DNA of 64,000 nucleotides from Varroa destructor (lineage: Eukaryota; Arthropoda; Arachnida; Mesostigmata; Varroidae): the NCBI RefSeq assembly GCF_002443255.2, contig NW_019211454.1:66293282-66357281 (forward strand). Reading direction: 5' to 3'. A model generated the notes under the pieces. That model did no database searches. It was not told where the DNA came from and saw only the letters and a program-made list of their open reading frames with translations. Each line of letters starts with the position of its first letter. Positions within the stretch are counted from its first letter, which is position 1. The position numbers and the translations under genes were made by a program. Shown here piece after piece: positions 1-14,040 of the stretch.

Positions 1-3000
1 TTTAATTTAATTAAAAAAAAAATAAAAATAAAAATAATAAAAAACTTAGTTTAACTATTCTATAATGCCTCATTTGATGTGTGCCAATGCTGTAAGAAAA
101 TCCATTGTACGATACTAATCCTGTATCCGTTCAGACGTTTGCCAACACGTCTATCAGACGCTTTACTGTGAATCCCAAAAATACGGTGCTATTGCTATGT
201 CCTTTGCCTTGATTCGCCCGCTGGCACTAACGACTACGTTAAGCAGCTAACAACAATCTGCTCCTCCCGGCATCCGTCGTAATGATCGCCTTTAGTACAT
301 CACGATCGGGTTACCCATTGATTGGTAGCGTCCACTTAGCTCGTAAATCGGCAGGACTTCTGCCACAGGACAATGAAAATGTGGTATTTATTATAGAGCT
401 AGACGAACCCTAGAGCGAATGACAGAAGCTGTATAGCTGAGTGGATGTTGCTAATTATGAGTTCAGGGAGCCCCACTTCAATAGACCAGTATTATCATGC
501 GTACTTCCGATCGCTCGCGTCACATTTACCTGTATTCCAGCTTTCTGGTCCAATTGAGAACGACTGATCGACAACGAAGTTTTTATGTCCGCTGCTTCAG
601 GCCGTCAAGTATTATTTTAGACGGGCCTTGCTGGAATTAGGAAGGCTGCGGTTTTCCTTTAGCCGACTAACGAACAATGACCGCATGGTTATAGCTATTT
701 TGATCGCATGCTCAGAGTTGTGCCCACTAGCTACCTGAACCAAGCCGCCTTCCAGGCTTGTGATACCTCGCAAAGGACAACAGTTAGGCTTCCACTGCGT
801 GCAGTATATTTGTCTCTACTAGCCATGATTTCTAGTTGGGGAAAGCAGCTAAATTTACCTGCTTTCAATTGGATCAAATCGAATGACTAAAGCCGATTAG
901 TCTTACGAAGTCTGATGACAATGCTCCCACAGACCTGACAGCGTTTACAAACATAGATGTAACATAACATTAGACTAGTATCTATGTTTGTACATATATT
1001 GGCAGAGTCCATTGTCGTTCGGTTGACGCAAATAGACGGTTACTCTTGTTCGTTGACAGCATCGCTTGCCGCGTTTGCTGACTTTAGTACGGCCTCTTAC
1101 GGGCTGATGGTGGTTGGCGAAGATCGAGTCAGGGAACATCATGGATACCCACCTCATTATAGGTTGAATTAAAATCTTATCTTTGAGCAGTCAACGAAAG
1201 TGTGCCGAGACGTTTACAAGTAAACAGCAAGATCAAGAGGTAAGATCAGTTCTCAATTTCTAACCTTGGATCGATGTCACTGATTTTGTAAACAGCTCAC
1301 ACGCCCAGAATATTTAACGTATGCATCCTCACTTACAAATTGTTTAATTTGTTTTCGTTTTTCAGAAAACATGACGAGCCTGTGAAGTGCTCATAACTTC
1401 AGAGAATTGATTCCGGTGATTAGCATTGCTATAATTTGTCATTGGCCTTGGCAGTTGGTAGTGGTAATCTCGTCATTCAATCATCAAGGTAACTACGGAT
1501 ACGCCGACGGCGATTGATTTGGTCCCGGTTACGGTCGTCAGAAAGCACCGGCAGCATAATTTCGGGCTAGGAAGTAACAACAGTCGTACTAGTGGCAGCA
1601 TTAGTAATCGCCGTCACCACCATGGTTATAATGGAAGAGACAGCTGAGCTTGCTGGAAAGATAATTGGGTCCGGTGGCCGCTGGCAAATCTCGAGCTTCC
1701 ATCTCGGTGCGGCGGGGAAGAAAGTAAGCGCACAGAATACTCAGAAAAAAAGGGTGAAGAAAAAGAGAACGAGCAAGTAGACGTGAGATGCGAAATAATA
1801 TCACATGGATGGATAATTGCGCTCATCGAAAAGATCTTCCGCCACTCACGACGGAGAATACCTAGGCTCCAACCACGGATAGACTTTGCTATGAGATACG
1901 AAGGCATGCCAACCGGAAAGGAAATGATAGTCCGATGGGTAGCTGTAGCAGCTGCACCAATGGATGGAAAGAGAAGGAACGACCGGTAGGCCACGGAATA
2001 TACGTCTGGACAGATGGCCAGATAAAGTGATTCTGTGTAATATACATATATCTATGCTTTAGAAACATTTTTTCTAAGCGGCTTATAAGAGCGTTGGGTT
2101 AAAGCTCAGTAGCGCCTTATCTAACTTCAGATTTTGTCTCGAGGCGCCTGGAATCAAGTCTAAATACATATGTACTTTAAAACTACGAGCTAAATGAGTA
2201 ACGGCTTTTCCTCGCACAGAAGCACTTTGAAGCAAACTGAAAACTTAAGGCAAACACAGGACTGAACAGCATGTTGGTTGCGCGTTATGTCGCGTACTGA
2301 ATATGTAAAACAGAAAGATGTTCTGAGAGAGGAAAAATTTACCTTTCTTTGGACTAATGCATATGTACGTATACGGCGATACGTAATTGTCCAGCTGCCA
2401 GGTTCTTGTAGAGAAATTAATTTTATTTAAATTGCGTTTATAGAATCCCATTCACTTTGTCTAGCAGTGCAGAAAATATCAGCGGTCGAAGACAATATCT
2501 AACAGACTGTTCGTACTTCGTTCCGCCTTCGAAAGACAGTTCTGCCTAAGCAGACAACACAATCCATCTGCCCTTCTAGAATTTAATATAAATAAAGCAA
2601 ACATAAATTACCCTTGGGAATGGTCTGACGATAGATACCGCCTGCGCTTGCCAACAACTTGTGGATCGGATTTAAATTGTACCTGAACTAGGAATCCCCA
2701 ACAAGGGTAGATGGTACACCAGCTAAGTAATTAAATTCCTAAACGTATTAAGAAAGAAGAATGCTAAGATTATATTATAACCTCATATAGTGGCATTACG
2801 AAGACGCTCAACGTATAATGTCCATGTTTTTTCCGCTAGTAAGGCTTGAGACATTTCTGCTTCTGTTATCTCGATAATAACATAATACATGCGTTGTTTG
2901 CGTGACGCATTGGGATCGAACTGGCGTATACGGAATCCGAGAAAATTAACTTTTTTCTTTCGAAATAGAGAGATCTAATTAATGCTTCCGCCATTAACAA

Positions 3001-3793
3001 ACCGGCCGTTTGTCTGAAACTTGACGTTGTAAATCCTGCGACTGAATCGATCGCTGATTATTAAGTTATTTCTTCAGAGACACTTCGCGTTTAGTAAACG
3101 TAGGATTTCTTTGTTGTGTCGACAATCTGTGTCTGAATGGTTTCTGTGAATCTTAGTAAATTCCCATCTCTTACATTCTTAGGCTAATGTTCGTCGTACT
3201 TCAGTTATATGCCAGTAGGTTTCCTATACATTTAAATGAAATTGCCAGAGCATTCTCCTTACGGACGTTGTTATGGTTCACGTTAGATAATTAATTCAGG
3301 TATCAGTTTTCGATCACTAAAAAGTCTCCGATAATGCATCTATCGGGCCAGAATTTTGATTCAAAATTGACGCAGACAATCTTCTCACGAGCAGCTTTCC
3401 TAGCGAAAAAAATCAGGATTGATTTTAGGAAAATTTACCAGCAAATATCTAGCTAACATACATCGCTGCTAACCGATAAGTTCGCAGCTAACCTTACCTA
3501 GAACCGAAAACTCCGAACCTAGAGTAGCTTTATTTTATTGAAAAAAGCACATATTAAATTTACAGTCACACAGATTTGTGAGTAAGTTGTTTGTGCGTAC
3601 AATATAACAATAATAGGTTGCTACCTGCGGTTGTCTCAGTTTTCCTAGCAGGCACATCTGCTAGGTGACATTAACATGACGATTCTGCTTCACCAGGTTC
3701 GCTGGCAGGCCCAGGAGACAGCGCGATGTAGTTTCGGCCCCTATATAAATTAAGCCCTTTTACGCTTAATCTCGATTACAGTATACAGTATAT

Positions 3794-3814
3794 AAAAAAA
3801 AAAAAAAAAAAAAA
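3794..3814. repeat. A21 homopolymer run
   Basis: Twenty-one A residues followed by GGAAAGGAAAAAAAAC. A possible old retroposon tail or a simple repeat. Confidence 0.9.
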
Positions 3815-6800
3815 GGAAAGGAAAAAAAACTAGTTTTCGGCAGCTCTACGTAAAAACTTATCCGTAAAATTAAATAAAAAAATAACTTATCCGTATCATG
3901 TCGTCTGCACCTTACCTCGTTCCCGTATTGTGCGTCTCCACGAAACAAACTTATCGAATACGTTGTTTATTGTGTTGTTTTATATGTTTGCTGTATTTTC
4001 TCTCTTCATGTCCTATTTATTTAAAGCTTCCTATAGCGTGGAATGAGTTCATAATTTCAATAGACTATTCCCGAGATCACTCTCTAAAGGCAGTTCGTTT
4101 TGTCACATTTAGGTAGCCCGGAAGTAGTATTACCTATGGCGAACAAACGCAATTCTAAATGTATGAGGCCTAATTTAATCAACGATATACTTCCTGTCGT
4201 TTTCGCGTACCATTGTCAATGATCCAGTGGCATTTAGTTTCTTCTCTGTGCTTCGGTTTTTAAAACTGAGCAACTTTTCATGAACCACTAGCGGCAGAGA
4301 TGAGAGGGATGTCCATCTTCATCAAAAATCCTAAATTCATAGAAGGTTTACACATGTACATACAGAAAGCGCGTTTGTTGGCGCTGGGGCAAAGTAAACT
4401 CTGCGCAGGGCAAATACAGTAAGGACGAAGCAGAATGAGAAGCGTTCTACTTTGTCTCGATCTCTACCGGCCTCCTTCGGCTTCTTCATCTTCGGCGTTG
4501 GAGAAGCTAGCCACAAGCGGTCCCAGATTACAAACACCACCCAGCTACAAGCCTCGACAGTGTCTATGAAGGAGAACACCGGCTAGCGAGCGCACTGAGC
4601 GGAAGAAATAAGGACAGCGGCAGTAAAGAGGATGCGGGAAACAGACAAGGCAGTGAGCCGAGCTAAGCAGTCGTCGAAGGATAGCGGTCGACCGTGATGT
4701 TGAACATTTGAAAATAGGACAGCAGTCTCTCTAATGATGATCGATGTTATATATTGCACAATCGTAGGGTTTGTTGGATAGACCGCTTGTTAAGCCGCCC
4801 AAGGCGGCGCCCGAGGCATTGGCCATGAGGCCCGAACGCAGTGGAGCATTGACTACTTTATGTCGTGGAATGGCAGGGTTGCGTAGAGCTGAAAAAGGAC
4901 AGCGGTTTCTTTCAAAAAAGGATATGAACACGGAAGTGAGAAAGACGAAGAGATGCGTTCCTGCCTCAATAGATGCTTAGATTATACACATGTACATATG
5001 CATAATGTACAATTGACACAGAAAAGAGTGTTTGTTCCAGCTTTTTTTTCTAATGGAATTTTTCGAAATTTTAGCCCTCCTGAAACCTTTACATGGTCTA
5101 TGAAAGAAAGCGATAGAAGTGTATGCGTATTCTCAACAGTCTTGCATACATTCAAGCACCCTGAAAGCCGCAGAGGTAGACAAACATGGTAAACCTGACC
5201 GCACTTGAGGATCTATTAGAGAATCTGTTAAATCGTTGCCTTTTTCAACACAGTTCGGTACGGTTGCGACCCTGCTTGAGTACAAATCTGGCAATCTTAA
5301 TCCCTCCTTTTTGTTATTGATAAAGTAATAGGACGTAAAGATAGTAATACCTATAATGAAATAATATGTGTATCGCCGTATGATATTATATTTATTTAGC
5401 AGATTTGGATTGAAAACTTTTTCATTTAATCGATTGGACACTACCAAAAAAAGGTTGGGTACCGAAAAAGATGGGCGGAATGTTGGACTACGTTCTCCTA
5501 TGAGACCAGCATCCATCAATTCCCAATTGCTCTAGTAACTTTACCACAGGTAACTTTGAATCGGCATTGAATTAGTTCTACGAACCAAGCAAAGGAGGCC
5601 GTCATATGTTTGCCCTGAAGTTGACATCGACTGCTTTTTGTTTTTTTTGCTTAGATTTTCCTTTATGCTCGACCATAATAATCTTGAAGTGTAGCCAGCG
5701 TGTAACTTTTATTTTGGCTTTACGCGACAGCTCCTACTGTTTTTACCAAAAAAAGTTCGCAGTTGTCATCTACATACCGACAAACTAAGACATAAAACTA
5801 AGTTCTTCAATCAAACATTCAATGTCGACAGATTTTAATGAATTGCAGGAATTAGGAATTAAATTCGTCATTTACCTCGGCGTAATCTTCACCGACTACT
5901 GTAGCATGATTCCCTAAAACCCGAATAATAAGTAAAAATGAAATAACTTAAAACTAGTTTGAGGTCAGCTGTATATATCCAATATACATTGCTCTCACGT
6001 TTTGATCAAGCAGAGGAAAAATTATTGATAGCGGTCATACAAGTTCTATAGCTAATACAATGCAAAAATACAAACGTTAGACGAAAAAACGTCGAAGCAT
6101 TTCTTGCCTGCAAAATTCATCACGCAGCTATCATATGGGCTTCAGACTCGATTTTAAGGACGAGTACTTTCGAGATATCCAAAACGGACACATCGAGATT
6201 CAGCACTGATCTTTCGCTTGCTTCGGAGTAATGATGATGATAATAACGCGGTACCGAAGGGAGGTCATATGGGACGAAAGTTCATGTCTACATCTAACCA
6301 TACGTGCTATTTGCTTCAAGTACGAATAGATCCTTTGAGTCACCAAGTACAACGCACGTTTATCAAGTTAGAACTAGCGTTGGTTACAGTGGAGAGACAT
6401 TGATTATGGTTAATGCCCCTCATCAACTTACGGCAGTTAACAGCGCGTATGTGAAGTGTTCCGGCATGACCATTAATAATTTCCCTCATGAAAATCATGG
6501 AGTATCGTCTCCTAGAATAAATTCTACGAGCGCAATATTCATAAACTACCTGAGACAACATTCACCTCCCATTTGACATTATTTAGTATATCGATGTTTA
6601 TTCGTTTGAAAACAACAGAAGAAGAGTATTTTTCAATCCAATATTCGGTAAACCTGTTGAAGAGCTGAGCATCCTACATTCTACAGTTGTTTCAGAAGCT
6701 TTGCTATCAAGCATCCTACCAAAAATGAGCATTTATATTGATGTTATTAAGACGTTTACCTCTATAAGAGAAGATGTAGGACTTTCAATTGTAATTATCT

Positions 6801-7107
6801 CCCACTGGTGCAGGCAACTATCAAACCTGCTCACCATCTTCGTTCTCTTACGATACATAACTTACTTTAGGTGCATATGTACTTAAGGTCCTTTTGAATG
6901 CACTTTTCATAAAAGGATAATGAACATACTTTGTTACTTAAGCCATTGAATAGGTGCATGTCGTTCAGCTTAAGCCTGTTAGATAGACAAAGCACGCTAC
7001 AATCATCTATCCAAACATGACAACCGATCTACATATATGTAAAATCATCTCACGCGGAAACTCTGGTTAGCGTCTTCTGTTGCTGAAGGTCGCACCCGCA
7101 AAACGTC

Positions 7108-7139
7108 GTGCGATAAGGCCAAAGGCGGCCTTATCGCGC
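7108..7139. repeat. GC-rich hairpin with a 13-bp stem
   Basis: GTGCGATAAGGCC (7108-7120) pairs with GGCCTTATCGCGC (7127-7139). There is one G-T wobble and otherwise full complementarity, around a 6-nt loop AAAGGC. No T-run or gene end adjoins it. Confidence 0.8.
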
Positions 7140-8039
7140 TGTTCAAACCAAGTAACTAATGCTATATTTGGCTTCATAAAGCCGATCGTTCGTTAACGCG
7201 CAGACTATTTTACCGTACGTATTTTCGATTATTACTGATTTTGTTCCGAAGAAAAATAAATTCACTGGTTCAGGTATGTCTGAAGCTGGATTTTTACACT
7301 CAACTGAATGGATATTTAAATAGATTAGCTTAGCGGCAGGATACGAGTTCCCCTGTCTTGCTGAGGCTATCGCACCAAGTTGTATCCTGGCGCTCATAGA
7401 GATTTTACCCTATACAATGCCTGTGCCCTATACACGCCCTAGCTGGGGCTTATAATAACTGAAAAGCCTACCGATTTCGAGCCGCTTTACTGGTATTAGG
7501 ATCAAAATTCAAAACCGCTATTAGGTGCTCCAAAAGCCAAATAGCACGGACCTTCCTCATCGGCAGCTGACAAACAAGTGATCTCAGTAATAGCTTATTC
7601 AGCTCGAGTTCCACTCCTATAATCCAGGCCTAGGTAGAGCTGCACATCATCTGTATCTCATATTTGCCGTACACAGCCATTAACAGTAGTATTTAGGTTT
7701 GCAATGAAATCTTTAATCTTAGCCTATTATTTATGTCTCTATAATCCACATAAACGTTTGTATCTGAACCGTATGTGTACGTCTGTACTATACAGGTGTG
7801 TATATATACCTAAAACGGTTTTTATAGATCTATAAGTACCACGTAATGGCGCTCACTTGGTTACACGTACATCTTAGCCGCGTTATTGAATGGCGCTTAA
7901 CCATCACCATCTGTCTATAAAGCGGTTCGCGTTGCTTGTTTGCCGGGCCGCGCAGAAAGAACCGTATAAAGACCAAATGAGAAAACTTATTTTTAAAACC
8001 GTCTACCGCTAGCTAAAAACCCTTACTTTCAGCCCTAAA

Positions 8040-8720
8040 TAAGCCCCAGACAGGCCTGGAGCTATTTTCGAGATGAGCGCTTTTCCCTGATCTTGCTTTC
8101 CATTCTCTAAAGTGGCAGCGTACGGCCGACCACCCGTCGGCCCCCTGTCTTGCCACAAGCGAAAGCCGTCTACCAGGGTAAACAGACAACGACGGGTTAG
8201 ACTACTGCTTAGGCTTCGGGAGCTCTTGGGGTTAGTGAGCGCAGAGGTAGAAATGACAGCAGGAAGCGAAATACATCTTGAAGTATTTCAATGACGCTTG
8301 CCTGCCTGCCGCAAGAAAGAGCCGACCAAGAAATATCCCTCTCTTAGCCGGCCGCCTGCTCAGCCAGGAAAGTTCGACCTTTTGCGTAGACCCCACTCCA
8401 CTTAGACTCTCTAAATTGCACGTCTTCTATTTCTCCGCTTAGGGTTCCAGTTCCGAGCTCGTCGAGCCCCGTCTTACCCAGCTCAGCTTTGCTCCCTATC
8501 GTCATTCTCTATACAGGTTAAGACTGTTAGGTGAGGCCAGACAAGCAGACAGCCGTCTAGTCGTGCTAGCGGCAGTCGCGTCGGATACAACAGCAGCAGA
8601 AATGTCTATGGTAACGGTACAGGCATTCAGTCAGTGCTCGGTATGACTGTGCCATGAACTGACGTGGAGACTTTCAAAGGACGAGAAGAAGAACCTCTTA
8701 TACTTGCTCGTAATCCTAAA
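8040..8720. other. GC-richer island with a 7-bp GC hairpin
   Basis: GC is about half here against an AT-rich background. GGCCGAC (8124-8130) and GTCGGCC (8136-8142) form a perfect stem with a 5-nt loop. The frame at 8112-8294 plus (60 codons) has no recognised similarity. Confidence 0.4.
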
Positions 8721-8886
8721 TTACCACCTCCGTTAGGATTTCCAACACAAGCTCTCCTCGCTTTCACTAAAAGAAGTAACCTACAGTATTGCTAGAACTA
8801 TTTGAGTAAAGCTTAGACTATCAAGGCAACGAAGACTGCCTTACTACCTTAGCGCAGCTCATATACTCAAAATACCACCATATATG

Positions 8887-8906
8887 TATATATATATATA
8901 TATATA
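8887..8906. repeat. (TA)10 microsatellite
   Basis: An uninterrupted TA run of 20 nt flanked by further TA-rich sequence. Confidence 0.9.
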
Positions 8907-11900
8907 CATACTGAGTACGGGAGGCTACAAACCAGTTGATTGAGGCTTTCTTTAGCTATTACTATTATGTAAAGAAAAGCATATGCAGAATTTTCTTAGG
9001 CGTTTCGAATGTAAGAAAGTAATGACCCACCCTACATTTACACCGATTTCATAGCTTTGGGAACATTTCAGTGCACTCGTGTCCGTGGTATGTGTCGTTG
9101 AATGATGCTCGGGACAATCGTCTACTCAGCTAGAAGCATCCTCAATGGGATCAGAATTCATTCGTTGACCAGCTATGGCATCAAAAAAAAAAGGCTCTAT
9201 TTAGAAAAGGAAATACGCGACAATTCTTGATGAAGCCCTACAGCGGTGGCTTCAGTTTAGAGACAGCCTCATACCGTCGACGACTCTTCAGATCTACCAC
9301 AAATGGAAGCGCTCAAATTGTCATTCTTTAGAACGCCAATCTGAGGGATCATACGGCTCAGAACTTTTTGTCCGTTTGCCTGATCGTTAGAAGCTTAAAT
9401 TTCAAGGAACAACTGTTGAACGTAGAAGAGAGCTTACTCTGTCTGTATGCTTTCACTTTAAGTAAAAAAAAAATAGTAATAAACAGTAGCTAGCTTTGTT
9501 TGAAATCGCCTGTAGTTCTAACACTTCTATGTGAGGCTGGTGGTACTCCAATAAAAAATGTGGAGGCTTCATACAAGCCAATGGGAAAATATTATCCTTA
9601 CGATCGAAGTCAAGCAACATCAAGCTTAAAAACGGCACAGACTTTCTTTTCCTTGCCATGTCTTTATAGTGGTTATCCTGCACATTTCGTGCCTTTGCTA
9701 TACAACGACGATCTACTCCATCATCGAATCGCGTCAGAGTTTTGCAAGACCGATGAGAAGGCTACACAAAACACTACTGCCACATTCGGTCCCAAATTTC
9801 CACAAGAGGCCCTTACTAAGCGGTTTTCAGGGAGCGTGTTTGATGACATGCTGACTTGCTTGTGCCAAGAAATTTCGGCTTTTTTTATGCGTGTGTGCCA
9901 ATATAATATTAAGGAGAGCTTATTGATACTTTGTTGACATGCTACACATGGATATGAGTTCACTGCGTATTTTTCAGAAAAGTCCACGAAGTTGTTACTG
10001 TGTAGTTAGAGAAACGTTAAAAATACAAAGACGTACAAACGGGACTATGAACGCTGTAAGGAAAAAAGTAGCGTTTTGAACTGCACGGTTATGTATTACA
10101 CAAGCATGAGACATACTACTTGTTCTCCGTTACCTATAGATTATTTTCATCTATTCTTATTAATATAAAAAAGATAATCTAAAGCTAAAGGTTCCTTAGG
10201 GAAGGCATGGATAAGAGATATAATAACATGCATTGATAAATCTGCGCTGTTTCATAACCTTTCATTGACGTTTTTGTGAGTTTGCTATATATGTATAGTT
10301 TGATAATAGCCAATAACATAAGCTAATGTAAACTTCTATTGGCATGTATTTTTTTTTTCTCTGGAATAATCTTGTTGGCCTTGTAATAACTGATGCGAAG
10401 AGCCTCTAGGAGCCCTGATCGAAATAAGGTTCAGTCGCAAACATCGTTCCTATAACTTTAGAGCAGCGTCTCGAAGCAACCAGCAATACGCAAGATCGTT
10501 TTATTATCATTTACGTAACCGCGTAGCGTATTCACTATTTAACAGCCCATCGTCTGGAGTTTCAAACATCATAGATTAATATATCTATTTGGATTGATGT
10601 TACAAAACGACACCTTCTTCAGTGCTTCATTGACATTCATTGCTTGTTCATCGTATTTCCTATTTTATAATATACAGTTGAAAATCTAGTTTCACACGCC
10701 GTCGTTTCTTATTCAACTGGATCACAAATTTTCTCGTTTGATTTTTCGATGGCAGCTAACAGGGTCTTAGGCTCTAGCCTCACTTCAAAGTAATGCAAGC
10801 ATCAAATCAACGGTAAGATAAGACGCAACTCTGTTACGGAGAGGCACTTAAGGACAAGAGCAAACAGCAAGTTAATTCGCTTGCCCCGTTGGAATAGCGC
10901 AGAAGCACTGGGCACGTTTTTTCTGCATATATACTTCTGAGGTCTACGAAGTGATTGGTAAGTGTACTTGTATAGCTCAGCAACTGAATATGGCTGATCT
11001 GAATTTATATGGTCCCGTGATGCACAGTTTTAGGATCTGCAGTCACCATAAAAAAACGCACCAGTTTCACGACTTGAAGCCATTCCTATCGTTCGGAGCT
11101 AACGACGCCCATAACCTATAACGCACACGCACTTTTCAGGGTACAGAAAAATATTTCCGCAGAACGACTACAATATGTCGCATCTCCGTCGATTGTGTTA
11201 AGGCTTATGGGTAGTTGCATCAGACAATTCGTCTTAACGTTTCCAAAACTGGCAAAGCTCAGCACCATAAACTATTTTCCACTCTTCTGCGATAATGATC
11301 TATGCAATGGCAGAAAAATGAATGCCAATGAGCTCGCTAAAAACAAAAGTTACGCCGAAGTCCACGTACTCTAAATTTAAATTATAATAATTAACGATTT
11401 AAACAGTTATCACGGCCCATATGTCGGCCCACGTTTACTCTATTTTATAGATACTTTCAAGGCCTCTCTTCTAATCTAACCAGCTAGTTAGGCTTCAATT
11501 TTTTAAATAGGGGAAGACCGCGCCTATTACCTGTCTTCATAAACCACGTGCCTTTAGAATGTAGCGAGCTGCTAATACTAGAATAGTCACCGAAAAATAA
11601 AACGACTTAATCCCCATAAAAGCATTGACGCAAACCCCTTGAAAACTGATCGTCTGTTGCAAACAATAGAAGCCGAAAGACAAACAAACAGGATATTTGA
11701 TGAGTCTAGTGCCCTGAGTGTTCCCGTCCGTACTAATTCTGCTTGGGTGCATCGAATCTCAGTTAGACAGAAATAAGTAGCCAAAAGAAAGCAGCTATAC
11801 TATCAGCCTATAGATAGAAATAAGCATCTGTTTTATCCATAATTGGTTAAATAGAGCGGACAATTACCATCCGGATAGAGCGTTAATCTCCACGGTCAGA

Positions 11901-13627
11901 TATTATTACAGACAATGACTACGAAATTGGTTTTTGCGGATTAGTAACAACCCTCAAGATTAGTACTCGTACTAGGGCCCAGGGGCCCATTGGCTGATTC
12001 AGATATTCTTGAAGGTAGAACGTGACGGTGAGTTTCGTAGGTGCGTCTTGAACCAATATCAAAAACATGAATAGTCACTGGATACAAACTAAAGACTCGT
12101 TCATGACATTATGTTTATAGCCCTGCCGCCTTCCCCGTTTAGTTGGTGGAAATTTCATTGAAGTGCATATGTGAAATGGTTAATATATAAACAATGAAGG
12201 TTAAATACTATGTGGTTGAAATCACACTTCAACTTAACCAAACAGAGAAAAATTACTACTAGTTTGTGTCGATACACGATCGATACACGGTAATTTGTAA
12301 GGCCTTTTGCACTTGGAAAGAATACACGTAATTTAGATACACAAAAATTCACAACAAAAAATATACATTATCCTAAACCGTTCTAATAACTGATGGTTAT
12401 AAATACAGAAAATATGATTATTACAATTAATCGTAGGCATGCTGGACGTGGTCTGTTCTTGTCACCATAGAACAGTTGTAATGAAACGTTCGAAGTTTAC
12501 ATCTAATCATAGACCGGGCAATTTTCAGGGTCACACAAAAACAAAACTGCCTTTGCGATCCACAGAACCTGGTCCATGCCAGGCAACTTCTCCCTTGTCT
12601 TCTGCGGGGAATGGGCCTCGCGTGACGTAAACGTGGGTATGGCTCTTAATAATACCGCACATGCAGACACTCCAGCGTCCGCCTCAACGCGGACCCATGG
12701 CAGCATAGGGGACATTGTCGAAATCCACAGAAAAAGGAATTTCTCTTGCTGTACAATCATGCATTAATATAGATAGCTACCTGGAACTTTCTTACGAAAC
12801 TGGTGGTAACGGCAAGAGATTGTCGCTGTATTGTGACGTCGCGCAAGGTATAAGTACAGAAATGTTATTCTTGTTGACGAGCAAACTGGATATCCAAAGC
12901 TAATAATCCGACGTTGAAGGCGTAAGGACTTGCAGAGGGCGAGCGCTTAGCAACCTGGATAAGTACAAAAAGAATCCAGCTGAAAAGACCGTTGACGTGG
13001 AGTCAGGGTTTAGCTATCGTGCTTATCGTAGGCTCGGCAGAGGTGACCCTAAGATTCTTGGAAGTTTCTGACCCACTGCGTTTAGACGATGGGTTTGTTG
13101 CCTTTCCATTAGACGAACCTGAGTGGGAGTTCGCTGCCTTAAGATCTTTATATCTGCTTTTTTTTACCCCTCACCCTAGAATTACATTTACGGGGGGAGG
13201 GGGTCGTACTTTTACGGTCGTTAGACAGAATTCCGAATCGGTTATTACAATACAACGAAACCAACAAGGCATGGCAACTCCGTAGTTGAGTAAATGCCAA
13301 TTCTACGTATGAACACAAAACAGTACTATAAGAATATATTTCTATATAGTGCATTAGTTTATATATTTTATTTACATATATCTATACCTTTCTTCTAGTG
13401 TAAATAGTGAAGTAAAATCGCTCTAACGGGCCCCAAGAAGTACGGTATATTACAACGGGCGTTGTAATAAATAATTTTTCCTATATTTATATATATATTT
13501 CTTCTTTATTACTATTATAACAGTAACTAAGTTTTTTTTTTTATCAGATAAAGTTTCATATCATCGCCTTACTAAAACCTTGGTCGTATTTTCCGTTTGA
13601 ACGTTTCAGCTTCTAAGCGTATATAAT

Positions 13628-13653
13628 TATTGTCCTTTACTATTGTCCTTTAC
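13628..13653. repeat. Perfect 13-bp tandem duplication
   Basis: TATTGTCCTTTAC occurs twice back to back without mismatch. Confidence 0.9.
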
Positions 13654-14040
13654 GCAAAGCTGTTGACGTACGACACGGTTCTATGCAGGCACGTCTTTAC
13701 ATCCTAGGAAGTGTTCTAAAAACTCTCCAGAGTATAACATTCACTAACTTTTCATCCTCTCTACGTCCTGGATCGCTTGCCTACACGATGGTTGAAACAT
13801 ATTACGGTGCAGCGACAACCCCGATAAGGCAATTACTTTTCTTTTTGTTTTCCCGGCTGAAAATGATGTTTTCACGGCTCACATACATGTCACAATGACT
13901 AACAAATCCTCGGATAAAGCCAGTTGCTTGCTACTGCAGCAGAGGTGGTGGCATCCTTGTTCATCGATTTGTTCGTCCGTTACTCCGTCCGTCGTTTCGG
14001 TCGTGTTCCCTAGCAGCAGCAGCGGCAATTTTTAGCGGTT

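Larger units (their letters stand above)
1..8039. other. Non-coding stretch, nothing recognised
   Basis: Starts with an A/T low-complexity run (1-50). Frames reach at most about 128 codons (5133-5519 minus; 1626-1994 minus) and have no motif or splice support. No RNA gene is seen. Confidence 0.55.
8721..14040. other. Non-coding stretch, nothing recognised
   Basis: Contains a (TA)n run at 8887-8906. The longest frame is 9500-9937 plus (145 codons from a TTG; first in-frame ATG later), which has no motif I recognise and is close to the chance maximum. Confidence 0.55.

Noticed and set aside
2905..2945. Possible tRNA B-box (GTTCGATCC on the minus strand)
   Set aside because: No matching T-stem, anticodon arm or acceptor stem could be drawn around it.
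9500..9937. 145-codon plus-strand frame
   Set aside because: Begins at TTG, has no family motif and is about as long as the longest chance frame expected in a window of this size.
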